A stretch of DNA of 64,000 nt from Serinus canaria (taxonomy: Eukaryota > Chordata > Aves > Passeriformes > Fringillidae). The translations under genes were made by a program, and so were the position numbers. Positions 1 through 14,700 of the stretch are shown in pieces. How positions within the stretch are numbered: position 1 is the first letter of the stretch; every line of letters begins with the position of its first letter. The notes below the pieces were generated by a model. It saw nothing but the letters and a program-made list of their open reading frames with translations. It was not told the DNA's origin and did no database searches. The stretch spans positions 99,491,990-99,555,989 of the forward strand of contig NC_066315.1 in assembly GCF_022539315.1 (NCBI RefSeq), written 5' to 3'.

Positions 1-3000
1 CTCCATCCATACAGTTAGTAGAAAAAAACGTGGAAGATTTATGCAGTTGCAGCTGGAGAAGGTTGAAAAGGAATATACAAATAAGGCATAAATGTCAGAA
101 ACCCAAAGCCACATGTCAGTTCAGATCTCAAAATGTTGTCTTTTTTCTCTGTTTTTTCTTTTAAAGATAAGATTAAAAACACCATTTCCAGCTTGAATGT
201 AACCTGTGGAAATGGAAACCAGGAATCATTTGTTCTCTAAATATGGAACTATCACTCGTGTTTATGCAATGATTTATAGCTGCTACAGTTATAGGCAGGT
301 CACCCTGCGGTCAGGCTCTGAGGGCAGGTGCAAATTTTGTATTTTCAGGGAGAAAAGGGAGATGACTTTTTATACTTTTGCTTTTTCTTTCTCACTGGAA
401 ACACAAGGATGCCTAAACCAACAAATTCCCTAACAGGTTCCCTTTCCCTCAACAAACTGTGTGTACGACATTGTGGCTCAGACGCTGGGATCTGCTCTGA
501 GCAGGAGGGTGCCCAGCACTCATCCTGAGGGCAAGAACAACTCTAGGATGACCTCTAAAGACCTAAACTGCTTTCACAGAAAGTTTGAATTCAACCAAAC
601 TTCTAATAAAGAAGTTCTTCAGGCTCAGGAGAGTTGGGTGCCCTCAGGAAGTGAAGGTGGAAAGATCCAAAGTGGAGTGTAAGGAAGAAGAAGAAGAAGA
701 AGAAACACCTTTATCCTCTGGGACTTTATCCTTTGGAATCTTGGCTCCACAATGAGATGAAACTCTCAATCACACAGAGTTGGACATTTTTCAAACAAGA
801 AATCTGGGAAGCTTCATTAAGTGATACCAGACCTAAACTGCAAAGTTACAGACAAAGCCTCAGCCCTGAGAGAAGGCATATCTACTATCAAGTACTGTCT
901 TTGCACAGTACCAAAAAATTAATTTTTAGATTGACTGTATATTATTTTTAAAAATGGTCTTCCCTCCCCTAAAAAAACCTTTCTTCAAAAGGGCTTTTAA
1001 TAATATTCAGTGAAAATTAATTAGGGAGTAGACACTGTATTGATATCATCACAGAAACAGAATTAAACCACAAAGTTGTTGTTTGTTTCTTCTACTTCCA
1101 ATCAAATGTGATTTCTGATTCCAAATACCAGAGCACAGGTATGGCAGCTAAATCTGCAAGCATTTATTTTAATCAAATAAGCACACAGATAATTGCCGAT
1201 CTTATAATCCCTTCAAATTGTTAGTAACCTCCTTAATTAGATTACACATAATCCAGTCCTAACACCAGCACTACAAATACTGATCTCCTGCTCTTAACAA
1301 ATGTCTGTACTGCAATGGGGTATCATACATTAGATGTCAAAGCAATTCCTTCAGAAGAACAGTAACTTGCTTTGTGGGGCATTACTTCGTTTGGGGGTGC
1401 CTTGACAAAAAATTTAAGTAAATCCAAAAAGTACAGGTTTACAACATAACTGTGGTATTTTGAAATCAAAAGCCATTTATTACCTCAGCACACACTGATA
1501 CTTCATCCATTTTGCAAGATGTTTTTTTGAGAAGATCTCAATGCAACTGATTCAAAAAGTGAAAACAAATAATATTCATATTTAAATGAAATGTTTTTGA
1601 CTATGGTTTTTAAATTTCAGTGTTTTTAAAAGTATTTCTAGTACCTTGAAAACCCTACAACAAATCAAGATATGTAAGTAACAAACAACAACACATCTTT
1701 AGGACATATATCTTCATTTACTGGTTACATGTTAGATTTGGGGCTGCTCTAATCTAAATTCAGCTCAAGCACTGCAATGCACTTCTGAGCAGATTTGGTG
1801 TCAAAGCATCATGTGGACAAAAGCCAAATTAGAGGAGAGAGAAAATGGGGATGTTTCCAACCTTTCTTAATGCCCTGTGTTTGTGTTTCTCCCCTCTCAG
1901 CACTGAGAAATTGTATGATGGGCTCCACCACCACGCTTTGTGGATGTCCCCGGCCACCTCTACTCCTCTAGAAAAGACACGGACAGCCCATGCCAGCAGG
2001 AAAGAAATGATGACCAAAATTAATCTGGAGCATAATAGATGTGCACTGAAAAACTGCTGACCCTTTCTTCAAAACTGACACCATTTTCAGGGTGAGCATT
2101 TTTTTCCCAGAAGCTACAAGTAAGAAGGAATTTTAATAACTGTAGAACAAAAGTAGATAAAATAAACAAAAACAAATGGCAAGATATTCTATGTGGCAGT
2201 TTTGAGCTTCCCTGCACTTGTTTTTATTATGTCAGAGTGATTATGTATTTTAGATATACAGAAGGACTAAGAAGTTCAATGCAAGAAAAACTTTGATTCC
2301 ACCAAGACTCACTCAGAAGCACAGTTTTAAGGATGTAAGTAATCCTACTGATTGTGACAAGACCTTGGAATTCAATGGGACAGCACTCATGCTTAAAAGA
2401 TCAGTAATGTGTGAAAAATTCAGGATGTGTGGAGCCTGAATGAAGGTTTTCCCCCTCAAAGCAAATGAAGACCCACTCTTCACTCGCTGCAGCCCAACTC
2501 TAAACCCCACAGTCAGAACTACTGCCCAACACCATGTGACATCACAGCATGTCTCTGTACTTAGAAAGTACAGAGGTGGCTTTTTATTCTGGGGAATGAT
2601 CACAACTGTGTCATTCTCCACAAGTGTAATTATCTTGCTATTAAGAGTAACATGTCATTTTTCAAAAATCCAGCAGCTTTAGATACAGATTGTTAGCCCT
2701 CTCTCATATCTTCCAATGCTTAGCACAGGATATAATAAATGCAAGAAAAACACCCTACCTAACAGTGGTTGTGTCCACATGTGACCCAAGGGAACCACCA
2801 GTGCACAATCCACCACCAGCACTGACAGGCTCCTCTGTAACCTCCATCAAGCCACCAGGATCAAGGCAGGCTCCAGCTTTACCTCTTAGTATGGTGTATT
2901 GTATTTTAAATACTTCTTCTCATTATAATGTGGATGATCCTATGGGGACACTGCAACAAGGACACAGCCTAGGTCAGTGTCCTTCCACTTTCTAGGTGTC

Positions 3001-6000
3001 TCCCTAGTGACTGCCAGGGGCAGTATCATTTGCCACACCAGAACAGGGGCTGGCCCATAAGCTGAGGAGGCCCCAGGACACTCACTGCTGATACAGCAAG
3101 ACCTGCACACTGATCTGTTGAAACAACTAGGAAAACCCCATAATTTGCCATCATTAACCCCAACTTGCCTCTTGAGAAGAATAGCCTCACATGTGCTAAG
3201 GAGGTTTTGTTAATTATGCATGCAGGATTTGTTTTCCAGTGTAATTGATTTTCTTCCGCAGTTCACATTAAAATGTCTTCTGTTCTGACAAGGAGCACAA
3301 CATCATGCAACACCCATGCCCTGCTTAATTACATCAGAAGAACAAGAAAAAGACCAGAAAAGTGAATTAAGTGATAGCATCTCTGCTCTTTACAGCCCTA
3401 CCCCACCTCTATCCTTTCATAAAGTGTTTTTAAGTTAAATTTGTTTGCTTTAAGAATCTGAATGACTGTGGTCTTTAAATGTGACAGAAGAGAGAGGTGC
3501 TGGAAGTAGATTACAAGAGCACAGCACTGGTGATTCAACTAGACTTTTTTTGTATTTGCTGCTTCAAACACAACTTTATGGATTATCACTAGAAGTCTGG
3601 TAATGAGCTGGCTACAATGAAAATTTAATATAGCTACCATATACACATCAATAGTCAAAGATGTGCCCATGCACAACGCTGAAAATTCAGTGCCCTGAGG
3701 GATTCAAAGTAAGAGCCAGTGCACTGTGGCATCATAACTTCTATGAAAATGATCAATGTTTTAAATATGACCTACAATTGTTAAGGAAAGGAATGGAATT
3801 AAATATATAATGAGAAAGCAATGTTTTAACATTAATAAATAAAAATAATACTGCCAAACTACACCCAACTGAGAAAGTGAATTATGACATGACATGAAAT
3901 TCCAACATGTGATGTTTTGAGGGAAAAAAATGCATTTCCCATAAACCCACGACCCAACATTTCTAGGCAGTCCATACTTTCTGTAACTGTTAATAAACCC
4001 ATGTACCTAGATGAGTGCCAAATCTAGACAAGATGTCTTTTATTCTGACTATCCCCAGAACACACATTCAAGTGATTGGGACTGCCCCAGGTAGCCACAC
4101 AGCATATTTAGAGTTTTACAGATACATACTGATATGCATTTTTATCGGTGTTGAAGAGCTTTTTTCTGTTATTCACATCATCTACTGAGCATTTGAAGGA
4201 ACATCCCTGAACACAGCAGGACAAAGAAAATTGTGGAAGGAGCAGTTTAGATAGAAATATATCAAAATTGAAACCATGGAAGAAAGGAAGGTTTGCTTAT
4301 TTATAGTACAAAAGAAATTCCATCTGGTCAGGCTGTGGGTTTTTTCTCGTAGAAATTAAACAGGAAATTAATTTCTCCCCTTCCCCCTCTTACAAAGCAA
4401 GGCATTTGATGCCAAAAGCTTGGTATTTGTAGATTTGTCTGCCATCAGTCATTAATCAGCCTCATACAGTTTATAGGTAGACAGATATTTCCTGACAGAT
4501 ACAGAAAACAGATTTAGAACCGAAGCCGAAAATTATATAAAGACAGATATATAGATACACATCTTAGCACCCTGGAGTACATTTCCAAAAATAAACTAGT
4601 CAAATGGTTATCTTCCTAAAAAAGCTGATTGCATAAGCATAATTACACCAAACACAAGTACCTGCACTATCTCTGTGCGTGTTATAAATAGTTCAAATTT
4701 ACATTATACAGTCTTATTCTAAAACGCTATTGTTCTAAGTTCATGCCTTCTCTCACAATCCTTTCAAAAAAGGCCCTCAGCTCTCCCCACTAGCTATTTT
4801 CTGTCACTGCTGTAGAACTTGTTAGAATCCGAATACACTACTTCCACCTTGCAACCTGCACTCACTCCTGCTCCTAAGAAAGTTGCTTGATCCAAAGAAA
4901 AATTCCAGCAGCTAAGAAAGTCGGTTGATCATTTCACTCTTTCTCTACTGATGACCAGGATTCCTCTGCTTGCTTACAGGGTCTAAATTTTGTAACTCAA
5001 CAACTTTTTGTCATCTTGGAAAAAACAACTGAGAGAGGTGTGTATTTCAGTGTACAATTTATTCAAGATCCTCTTCAGCGACCTTAAGCTGAGACTGTTG
5101 AGAAGGATATTCAGTTAGATCCAAGAACAGAAAAAAATCTCCTATTCACTGCTAAGTACTAGATGAGAGAAGCACTATCTTCTGGATGCACACTGAGAGT
5201 ACCGGGTTTTTCCCCCCACCCGTCTTACTTTGTGACATAAAATTCCACTTGCTGAATTTGTGCAAAAAGGCCCAAATCTCAGCCTAGCAACAAGTAGAAA
5301 GTGAGCATATAAAGCAAGACTGAGAGGGGGAAGATGGACTGGTATTGCCAAGCATTACCTTATAACACTGCTCATCAGCATCAACTCAGCACTCAGACAA
5401 TCACCACTGTGCTAACAAAAAACATGTATATTTTTCATTGAAGTGGTTAAATCCATCAGTGATAGGTAGCTGCTTGATACAAACTCCAATTTTGATTCAT
5501 CTGTCATTTAAAGGTTAAGACCATGGGGGCAAACCTCACCCCAAGGAGGAGGCCCTCTGTCAGCAAGAGCAGCTCTGCTGTAGGACACAAGCATGACAAC
5601 ACTGTGGGAGGGGACCCTTTGCATGATGTTTTGCTGACAGCAAGGGTTTTGTTTAGAAAGAGGATACAGATGAGCTGTAGTTTGTACCCATGATGACAAC
5701 TTAGAAAATATCACCTCCTCAGCTCCATTTCTGCATGTTGCATATGCAGTAGGTAGTTCCTCCTATACATGGTATATAATGAGGAATGTAACAACTAAAA
5801 GCAAGCCAGCTGGTATTACTTAAAGTTACTGAAATAACTGAGTATTTCTAAGAAAATACACAGAGACTCAAAAAAGCAGAAAACAGTCCACAACAGCAGA
5901 AAAACACCTGTATGCCTTACTCAATTATGTTACACAAAACAAGGGTATTTCTGCCTTCTCTCGGATATTTATGATGAAGTATTTTTTATGTTTAATCTTG

Positions 6001-6069
6001 TAGGGGCAGACATTTTTCTGCCCTGTGTCTAGCTTATGAAACAAGTGTCTACCCATGTTTCAGATACTG
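1..6069. other. Non-coding stretch
   Basis: Apart from the GAA microsatellite at 684-704, I see only short random open frames, none with coding character supported by splice sites, and no recognisable repeat family. Confidence 0.6.
684..704. repeat. (GAA)7 microsatellite
   Basis: Seven uninterrupted GAA units. Confidence 0.95.
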
Positions 6070-6276
6070 GAAGGATTAAGTGGTTTCTGAGAGTGGTCAG
6101 GCACTGAAATAGGTTGCCCAGTGAGGTGGTGGAGTCACCACCCTTGGAGGTGTTTAAGAGGTGTCTGGATCCAGCCCTGGGTGATGTGGTTTAGGGTTTT
6201 ACAGGGGTAGTGTTGGGTTTATGGTTGGACATGGTTGGACTTAAATGTCTATTCCAGCCTTGATGATTCTATAAGT
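6070..6276 (+). mobile_element. CR1 LINE fragment, 3' end
   Basis: This is the degenerate 3' terminal region of a CR1 non-LTR retrotransposon in sense orientation. Landmarks visible in order: GTGGTCAGGCACTGAAAT, AGGTTGCCCAGTGAGGTGG, a CACCCTTGGAGGTGTTTAAG stretch, GTCTGGATCCAG, GGTTGGAC, TTCCAGCCTTGATGATTCTA. The last corresponds to the CR1 3' end with its ATTCTATG-type terminal repeat. The insertion is 5'-truncated, as most CR1 copies are, and no reverse-transcriptase frame remains. A 10-bp word (ATGGTTGGAC) is duplicated in tandem near 6220-6240. The form of the sequence is that of bird CR1s and is one of the two main clues to the host. Confidence 0.9.
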
Positions 6277-6627
6277 CTAGGTAAACATGTAGCTATGAGC
6301 TTATTCTACTCCCAGTGGAATTAATGCAGCAACCTGACCTTCTTTCCTAGAATGAAGTCAAGCACACTTTGCAATTTACCTTTGAAGCTCAGCAAGGGGT
6401 GTGGAGGTTCCTAAATACATCACATTTGTAGAACAAGTAAGAAGAGTTTTCCCAATGTGTCAGGAAACATGATTATTAAAATCCAGTATCATTACTTCAA
6501 ATTATGAGAGTTCAGAATAATGGAGCAAGATGTGGAAATGAAGAAAGAGAAAGAGATAAATATCAAAGAAAAGACCATTTGGATAAGGAAGAGGAAATGC
6601 TGAACTAGAGCTTACGAAACTCGCATT

Positions 6628-6646
6628 AAAAAAAAAAAAAAAAAAA
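6628..6646. repeat. Poly(A) run, 19 nt
   Basis: Uninterrupted A run. No retroposon body or target-site duplication recognised beside it. Confidence 0.95.
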
Positions 6647-8212
6647 GACACCCACAGGATAGGTACATAACTATGTATTTGAGAAAATTATACCTCAGAC
6701 ATTATCTTCATGGTGATCCACAGGCATACAGAGAATCACTGCAGACATCTACTGAAATTTAAATTAGCTAGCTCAGTTATGGATAGCAGTATATCTGCTA
6801 TGTCAAGGCTTTAGCACCTCAGCCTTGTATTTTAGAAACATGGCTGTATTTAAGCTTCTTTTTTCTGCACAGGTGCCCAGACTGGTTAGGTTGATGGTAG
6901 GCTGGGTGTGTCCACATGGGCTGCAATTGCACCTGTAGTCTGTGTCAAAAGATTCAAAGAGCCTGAAAGGAGCTGGCAAGAGAAGACATATGTAAAAAAA
7001 CTCCTCTGAATTTTGTAAATCAGTGGAAAGGCACATGTATAGCAGCTTCTTCACCAGAGACTGTGGAACAAGAAAATTACACCTCTTGCAAGCAGTTTAC
7101 AAATATTATGTCCTTGCAAAGGTTTTGCAACTATATATAATAATGCCAGCTTTGATCTAGTTGTATTTAATTCACTATCTAATTAAAACAGTTCTATCTG
7201 CCAAAGTTAATTTAAGCAGTCATATGTTAACCCAGCATAATTTTCAAGAAATCTTCTTCCTTTACAATTATATTGCCGTATGTTAATATGATGGCTTTTA
7301 ATAGATTTTTTGTTTACATACATGTCATAACTGACCCACTGAAAGATTGTATCCTAGTATCCAAGTAAAGCAGCATCTGTTCTAAGTTCCCCTGTAGCTA
7401 GCAGATTCACAGCAACTATTACTCCAACTTGCAATTTTTTGCATCACTAAGAGCTCAGTGCAATTACTTCCTAAGTGTGCCATCACTGCTCCATGCCTCA
7501 TTCAGTAAAATCTGTTTTATGGGTGTTTTAGTGGCGAGCTGTGCTGTAGAAGCTGTAATTTGTGAGCTGGATGTGACGTACAGCCTCGCAGCACACCGAT
7601 TTATTTATTTTGCTTACTCCTGATAACACTGAGGTGTGTGTCTGAAAGGCCAGCATGGCATCCAGCGAGCAGGAGATTCCCCACCCTTGCTGCCTGCCTT
7701 GGTTTCCTCCCAGGGCTGGGACAGGAAATGCAGTGGTTGCAATACACACAACTGCCAGCCCTCCTAAGCAGTGTCAGCACTGCAAGGCCACTTAGTTTGG
7801 CCACAAACATGAAGGTGATTACTGGCTTCTGATTTGGTGTGGCAGATCTGCTGGGAATAAACAGCAAATTACTTGCCACAGAAAGCACAACATTGTTTGC
7901 TAGTATTGGCCAAATCACAATTAGCTCCTGCTCTCCAAATTCTGTTGTTCTGAGACCTACACACCACAAAAGTTCTAGCTGACAACCAACTACTTTCCTG
8001 TGATTTACAGTTACTTCAAATCAAAATGTTTTCAGCTAATCTGTGTTCTGAAGTTACAATGGTAGAAGCCATTCTAGCAAAAAGAGGCATGAGAATGCGT
8101 TGCAGCTTGCATATTAAAGAGGAAGAGATGGGTACTGGAATAAGGAGGCAGAGTACCTGTGCAAAGGAACTGAAAAGAAGTAAGTTCAGGGGTTTATTCA
8201 GAGATATTCATG

Positions 8213-8239
8213 GCCACATCTTGTAAGCCACATCTTGTA
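8213..8239. repeat. 14-bp tandem duplication
   Basis: GCCACATCTTGTAA at 8213-8226 is followed directly by GCCACATCTTGTA at 8227-8239. Confidence 0.92.
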
Positions 8240-8362
8240 GCTTACAGTTAGGCAGTATGGTACACCCAGATTCTCAATTCATACAGTAACTGTGAATTCT
8301 GAGTTCAGCTGGGTGCTCCCTTGCTTTGGCTACAGGCACTTGAAAATCTGGCCTCAGAAAAT

Positions 8363-8379
8363 AAAAAAAAAAAAAAAAA
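8363..8379. repeat. Poly(A) run, 17 nt
   Basis: Uninterrupted A run preceded by AGAAAAT. No processed-gene body recognised upstream. Confidence 0.95.
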
Positions 8380-11300
8380 GAAATATTAACATCTAAACAA
8401 ATAGTTTACAAACACTTGGCTCCAAGTGTTGAGTTACCCAAAACGTTCCATGAAAAAAGACTTCATCATTATTGCACAAATTTAGAGTGCATGAAACATT
8501 CTTTAACAATTTCCTGTTTCTACTCCTTGTTTCTTAGCTTTTCCTACTCAACATTATATTTTATATTGATTTTTTTTCCCCTGGCTGCAACTTGCCTAAA
8601 ATTAAAAAAATAAACAAAAATGTACAGCCAGTGGGTCAGATGGGGCTACAGTTCCTCTTTGATATCAAAGTCTACTAAATTCACAATTCCAAGAAGACTC
8701 ACAGCACCTATACAGGGCTCATGCCACGTCTGATGTGCCTAGGAGCCTATATCACTGTTCTTTCCAAACCCAGATGCCAGCTTGAGTGACTCTTCCCCCT
8801 GCCCAGGGGGAAAACCCAGGCAGGAGCAGCAGGGAGGTAACAAGAGGGATGTATCGCACTCAAGAGCTCTTTTGTGTCATCGGTGACACAGCTGGCTTTG
8901 ATATTTGAATTTCTCTTGATGTTCCTATGGTACATTATTCTCATCTGACCCTGCTTTGCATAGGCTGCTATTGTAGGGAAATCATATAATTCAGCTTAAG
9001 CTGACAACCTTTTCCCTAAGTCCTTTTCCACAGCTATTTGCATTTACTGTAAAGGCACAATCACTCTCCCATCTCCCAGGCTCCTGAAAGAGAAACCCCA
9101 ACAAACTCAAGCCCTGAAGTCCATTAAAATACATGCATGTGAAGGATCAATAAAGGATGCATCACCTGAACAGGTGGTTTCCAGGAAGAAGGAAGGCAGC
9201 TGTTTTTTGTTCGTTTTTTTTAAACTATCAAGGGAAATGAAAAATTTCAACACCTTTCTTAACCTTTATAAAAATTGTGTCTCAGCTGCTTGAGTAATAA
9301 TAGGATGATGCTACAGAATGATCATAAGCTTTTATGGCACGGCCTTTGCAAGTGATTCTGAGTAACCGACAAGACAGTCTTTCTTGTAACTACCTAGCTT
9401 GTATTTGTGCCTCTGACAGCATGCAGACACATGGAAACCAAAGTAAACTAAGTAGAAGTTAATCTTTGAAAGGTTCACTGAGTATTTACTCAGGTTAATG
9501 TATAATTTCTGAGGACAGATGCATTTAATGCAAAAAATCCCATGAAATAAAAATACTAATTGTGAATGGGAAGCCTCATAGAAGAATATATCAATACAAT
9601 TCATGTGTAAGAATGAAGTATTTGCTCATATTGCTCTTCTGCTTGCTGAAAAACAATATCTTCCAGTTGTGAAGCTGTGCTTTCCCAGCAAGAGTATCCC
9701 CCGTGCAGTGGCACTACTGACAGCTGCATGGGCTTCTGCTACACTCATTTGTCTTCAGACAACGACGACACTCTTGAAGGAAGATAAAAAATTACTATAT
9801 AAAAGAGAAAATTTCTAAATGAAATGCCTAATGGTAAAGACTGCATCGAGTGAGACAATGGGACACCAGGAAATATGGAATTCTTATTAGGCTCCCATGT
9901 TTGCAAAATAGGAAAATCTCCTAAGAAACAGGACTGGTTCATTTGCCTCTCGTGTGAGGCTTTGATTTGGGTTCTTTCAGTACCTGAAGCTTGTTTTTTG
10001 ACAGCGCCCTTGTTTTGTTTACACTGCATTGCTGGGATACTCCCTTTGATTCAGCCTGACACACGTGAAGCTCAGCCAGCTTCTGTTCTGCAGTGCTGCT
10101 GCTGCTGCACTAAAAATAGCTTCCGCTTGCTTTGGCTCCACATCTAATTTATGGAAACTCACAGAAAAATAGGCCCCAGCTAGTGGGTGAGCGACGTACG
10201 ATTCTACAGCGTGTGCTGCTCATCTCACTCGGCCTCCTGAAATGCATCACTGAAAATCCAAAATTTGACCCCGCAGTTAATGGTGGGAAGGGGAAAGATG
10301 AAAAGGCTTAATATGCTCAATTTGTTTATAAGGTGCTTTAATGAAAATTTAACTGAAAATGTCAGACAGTTGGACTGTGCTGTGTAAAAATGCCTAGAAT
10401 TTAGAACAGAAATTTGTAGTAGGATTACAAACCTCCTGTTTGCTCTAACAGCTTTCACTTGTTCTATACAAACTACTTTCCAGTGCCATGAAAGTCATAA
10501 TGTAAATATGCCCTGTAAGAAATGCTTATTTTACAAACTTTGCCACAGAACTCAAGTCTGTGTGAAACATTTTGCATCAACATAAATCTGACATAGAGCT
10601 TTCTTGGAAAAAAAAATACAAGTTTATGTTAAAACTCAAAATCAAAGTTAGTTCAACCAAGTGGTTACATCTTTTTCTACAAAAGAATGGGTTTTAATGT
10701 TCTAAAGCAAAAATTTTCAGATGTTCATTCACAGTACCACGTCTAGGAGTTTCACCAGCTGAGCTGGAGTTAGTTTCAAGGGAAAACGAAATTAGAAACA
10801 GGGATGGCAGAATTCTGGTATCTGTATTAATGCACTGTTTTTTAATGATTTAAATTTGAAACACTGAAGTAATGAATAAAAATTCCAAAATTGAAAAGCA
10901 AGGCCTGTTTTAAAATTTTTTAGAGTGAGTAATGAAGGCCGTAAGGAAATCGGGACTCAGATTTTATTTTAGATACGAACCTTAAGTTAAGGAAAATTCA
11001 GATGGCTATCAGCAACTAAAGCAGGGATTTCAAGGCTTTCTCTTGTAAAAACCAGCAAATAAACTATCTGGCTTTGTCCAGTAAGGCTCCCTAAATAAAT
11101 TTAGCAATCTGTATGCAAACTATCAATTTAAGGATTGGTGTCTAAACTTTTATCCAAGTAGGGACATTACTGAAGCAACTACCAGGGTTAAAAAGGAATT
11201 TTCGTAAGTCTCAAGAGAGGTTATGAGTTATTGACCAAAAATTTCAACAGAATCCTGAAACCAGTTTAGGCTGGCTACTTAGCTGCTTGTGAGTTACATG

Positions 11301-11697
11301 ACTAAGTAATGGTTACAGTGAGTCTGTATCAACCTATTTATGCAAAAACTACTGTGCTGTGTTACCATTAGAAAGGTTTTCAATTGAACAGGCAATTATT
11401 AACTTCAATAACTTTTTGGCAAACCCTTTTTTTAACATCCTGCTGTGGCGGGGGGAGGAAAGGACAAACGAAACCTGTTACACACATATGTGTTCAGAAG
11501 AAGGGTATAGTCTATGAGAGGAAAGAAAAACAGCACTCTGCAGTGGAGTTTTTATGTGCAACTGTGTGTGATGGAGAGGGAGAGGAAGAAAAAGAGGAAA
11601 CGGTAGGATTTAATGCTTGCAGGAGTGTCATTTTCCTTTCCACCCTAACCACTGAATTCTTTTATTTTCAAGAAGTTCAAACCAGAACTTTAAAAGC

Positions 11698-11698
<1 letters not shown>

Positions 11699-11724
<26 letters not shown>
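11699..11724. repeat. Poly(T) run, 26 nt
   Basis: This is the longest homopolymer in the window and a likely site of length polymorphism or sequencing error. A minus-strand retroposon tail is conceivable, but no body is recognised. Confidence 0.95.
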
Positions 11725-11729
<5 letters not shown>

Positions 11730-14700
11730 TGGGGCATATAAACATGAAATTCTGTTTACATTCTTAATTATGAACAAGTATTGAAAATCCCTGGTCTATC
11801 TCCAACCCCAAATCAGTTTGATAGCATTCAAATCAATGTTTACAGTCTGGCACTTGTTGCCTTTGCAGCCTCAGCTCTGTGCCTCTTTGTTGCTGATGGA
11901 AGTGAGAAGCACAAAGTCCCACAGCCTTGCAGTGCAATTGCTAGAAAGCAAATGAGAGCTGGGTGTAGATGTGAGATCTTAAGCTTAGGAGAGGAGAGAG
12001 AGCAGGGGCAGCCATCCCTCACACCCTGCTCTGCTCATCTCCCCTATCAGCAGCAGGATAACAGCATGTGAATACAAAGCTCGGCCCTGCCTTAATATAA
12101 TTCTGAACGTTACATAAGTGCTTGATAAACAAAGCAGGCAGCTAGAAATGAGATAACCTAACCATGTGTATATTCAGCTGAATACTCACTTAGATTCCCA
12201 GCTCATATGCTGTGACTGTGATAAAGGGCAAGAAAATGGCCATAAATACCAACCTCTAAAGGCATTCTTGCTTCTTTTAGGACAATGTAGTTTTTAACAC
12301 CATGTGCAGGATAAACATGCCAACATTTTGAATATGTCCAGATTACACTTTTTATTTCCTTTTCCCTCCCCTAATCCTAAAGAGTAAAATGGTTGGCAAC
12401 ACAGGAAGCATTTTCCAACCATTTTCTGGTCTACCCACAGCGACACAGAGCAGGTCACATCTTTTACATGCACCTTCAAAAATGTGCTATAAAGTAAATG
12501 GTACTGCTTGGCTTTGTGAACCTAATTCCAGGCAATTAGGCTGAAAGATGCATTATATAAATGTCCCCACTGCCCAAAATACACGGGCAGCATTACAGAA
12601 GATCCCAGGAAAAACCCCCAACACCATCTCTAACGTACACCTTCCATGGTCTGGTAAGAAACATTTCTAGCAATGTCAATTGCATCTCTTGTCTTACTGA
12701 TGAATAAAAACAAAAGCATGAGGCCATGAAAAGTGAGCCAGCTTCACACTGATAAGCCATGCTTGAACTCAGTATGTTTCTAGTCAATTAAAAGCTATTT
12801 AAGAAAAACTTTACAAGTACCTTTAAACAAAAGCGCACTGCTCCAGAACAGCAACTAGAAAAGCCATGGAAAGGAAAGAAAGAAGGCATGGAAAGTGCTG
12901 ATAAAAATCCCTGAACAAAATGAAACAAACCAAGAACCCCAAATGAGAGTTTAAACATTAGCTATACTTCTAGAAATGTTATCTTAGCTGTACTAAAAAT
13001 ATACATCAAAATGCCCACTACTGCTATCTGAAGCTCCCTTCTGTTGGGCCCTCTTCCTTTAGAGCAAACAAAGTTGTAGTAACAGCCAGCTTTCTTCCAA
13101 CTTCCCCTGTGAACAAGGTCTGCTGGTGGATATAAGCGGTCAACCACTGCCACCAGTTCTACAAACTTCCACATTTCTCTAATCCTATTCATTGTCTTGC
13201 CTTTTTTAATTTTTAAGTGGCTTAACAGCACATGCCAGTATTTTTCGTAACTCCTTGGAGGGGTGCCTGTTACTTCTCACCCATCACCATCTCATGTCAG
13301 GAGGCATTGTCCAAATGCTACACATTTCTTATGAAGTCCAGAAGAAAAAGATGATCCTGATCTTTTATGTTTAATACGACTGGATTTGTACTTTCTCAAA
13401 GGCTACAACTTTTTTAGAACCACAAACCATTTTTGGCTGCCCTGCACTACAAAAAGAGAAGCACATTCTCCCATCTGGCACATAAAGCAGTGTTTTTCAT
13501 GAACAGAGTTTTCAGGGATTTTTTTTTAATTGGGAAATAAATCTAAATTTTTATGCATGTGTCTGATGTAACTGATGGAAGGAAATTGCTTGCCATGAGA
13601 TTTATCTTGTAGCTACAAAACATGCCCTGTGGACATCTGGTCATCTGCTGCAGAGTTGGGGTTGATGAAGAAAAGGGAAACAGAGACATGTTTAATGACC
13701 TCTATCCTTTGGAGCCAGAAAAAGGCTTTATTGACGAATTTTATGCCTTGGTTTATCTCAGGCTCAAGCATGGGAAGAAGCAGAGACAAAACTTATCTAT
13801 GTATACAATTCTGAAGGATTGCCAGGGCTCATTTAATCACCTGCACCAGGATGTGTAAGGACCTTTTGAAATTATTTGAAGTTTTCTCAACTGAGAGAAT
13901 GTAATTTTTTACTCCAACTTTGAGACTGTCAGGATCCAGTTCCAGAGGAACAAGGACCATTCATCAGAACCAGAAAGTCTGGCAGCAGCTATGACATGGT
14001 TAAGAAACTGGCTGCTGCAGCAGATGCACGAGGCAGGCCCAAGGACTTCCCCTTCTGTCCCCTTCCAAGTTCACACATTGTAAGCAGTAAAATAAAAGCC
14101 AGTCAGTACAGCATGCACAGTGGTAGAGTATCATGCTGTGAGATTAAAAATAAGACAGGGCATATTTGTGAATTACAAATGTTGGCTGGTTCAACTGTGA
14201 AACGTGCAATCAGCACTTCCCATAAAGAACTAGTGCGTAATTCAAATATGTTACCATTTATGCTACACCTTTTAGCCCCCAGAAATCATTCTCAAAATTA
14301 TTTAGATTTAATATATCTTTTTAGGAGGACCAGCTACTACACATGCAAAGATCTGAACAGGCAGAACCTCCTAGTACCGGCTGGAAAATCCACATTAAAA
14401 ATAGCAAGTTTGGTTGAAAATCCAGTGACAACTCTGGAAACTGCTTAAATGTGAACCTTAAATACAAACATGATTTATGCTTGGACTACTCACTGCATGA
14501 CAAAGAAAACAGCATAAGCCTCACCACTGGAAAACAAGTTTACGTTAAGAGTTATCATTGTTAATTGCTTTCTTTCTCAGTTCTATCACACCACAAATTA
14601 AATCTGTAGACCTTTTTCTAATAGCTTTCTACTACCAACCACAGCAACTAGAAGAAAATACTTATTTTAAGACAATGAAGTATTACACATGAAAGTGAAT

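Noticed and set aside
6600..6646. Poly(A) run considered as the tail of a processed pseudogene or SINE
   Set aside because: No gene-like or SINE-like body upstream and no target-site duplication visible.
10097..10112. Short CTG-repeat run inside a small palindrome
   Set aside because: Only about five units; too short to call a notable triplet repeat.
13105..13182. Minus-strand peptide around FVELVAVVDRLYPPADL, considered as the next GNAL exon
   Set aside because: It only superficially resembles the expected FLERIDSVSLVDYTPTDQ segment; the conserved residues and exon borders do not match.
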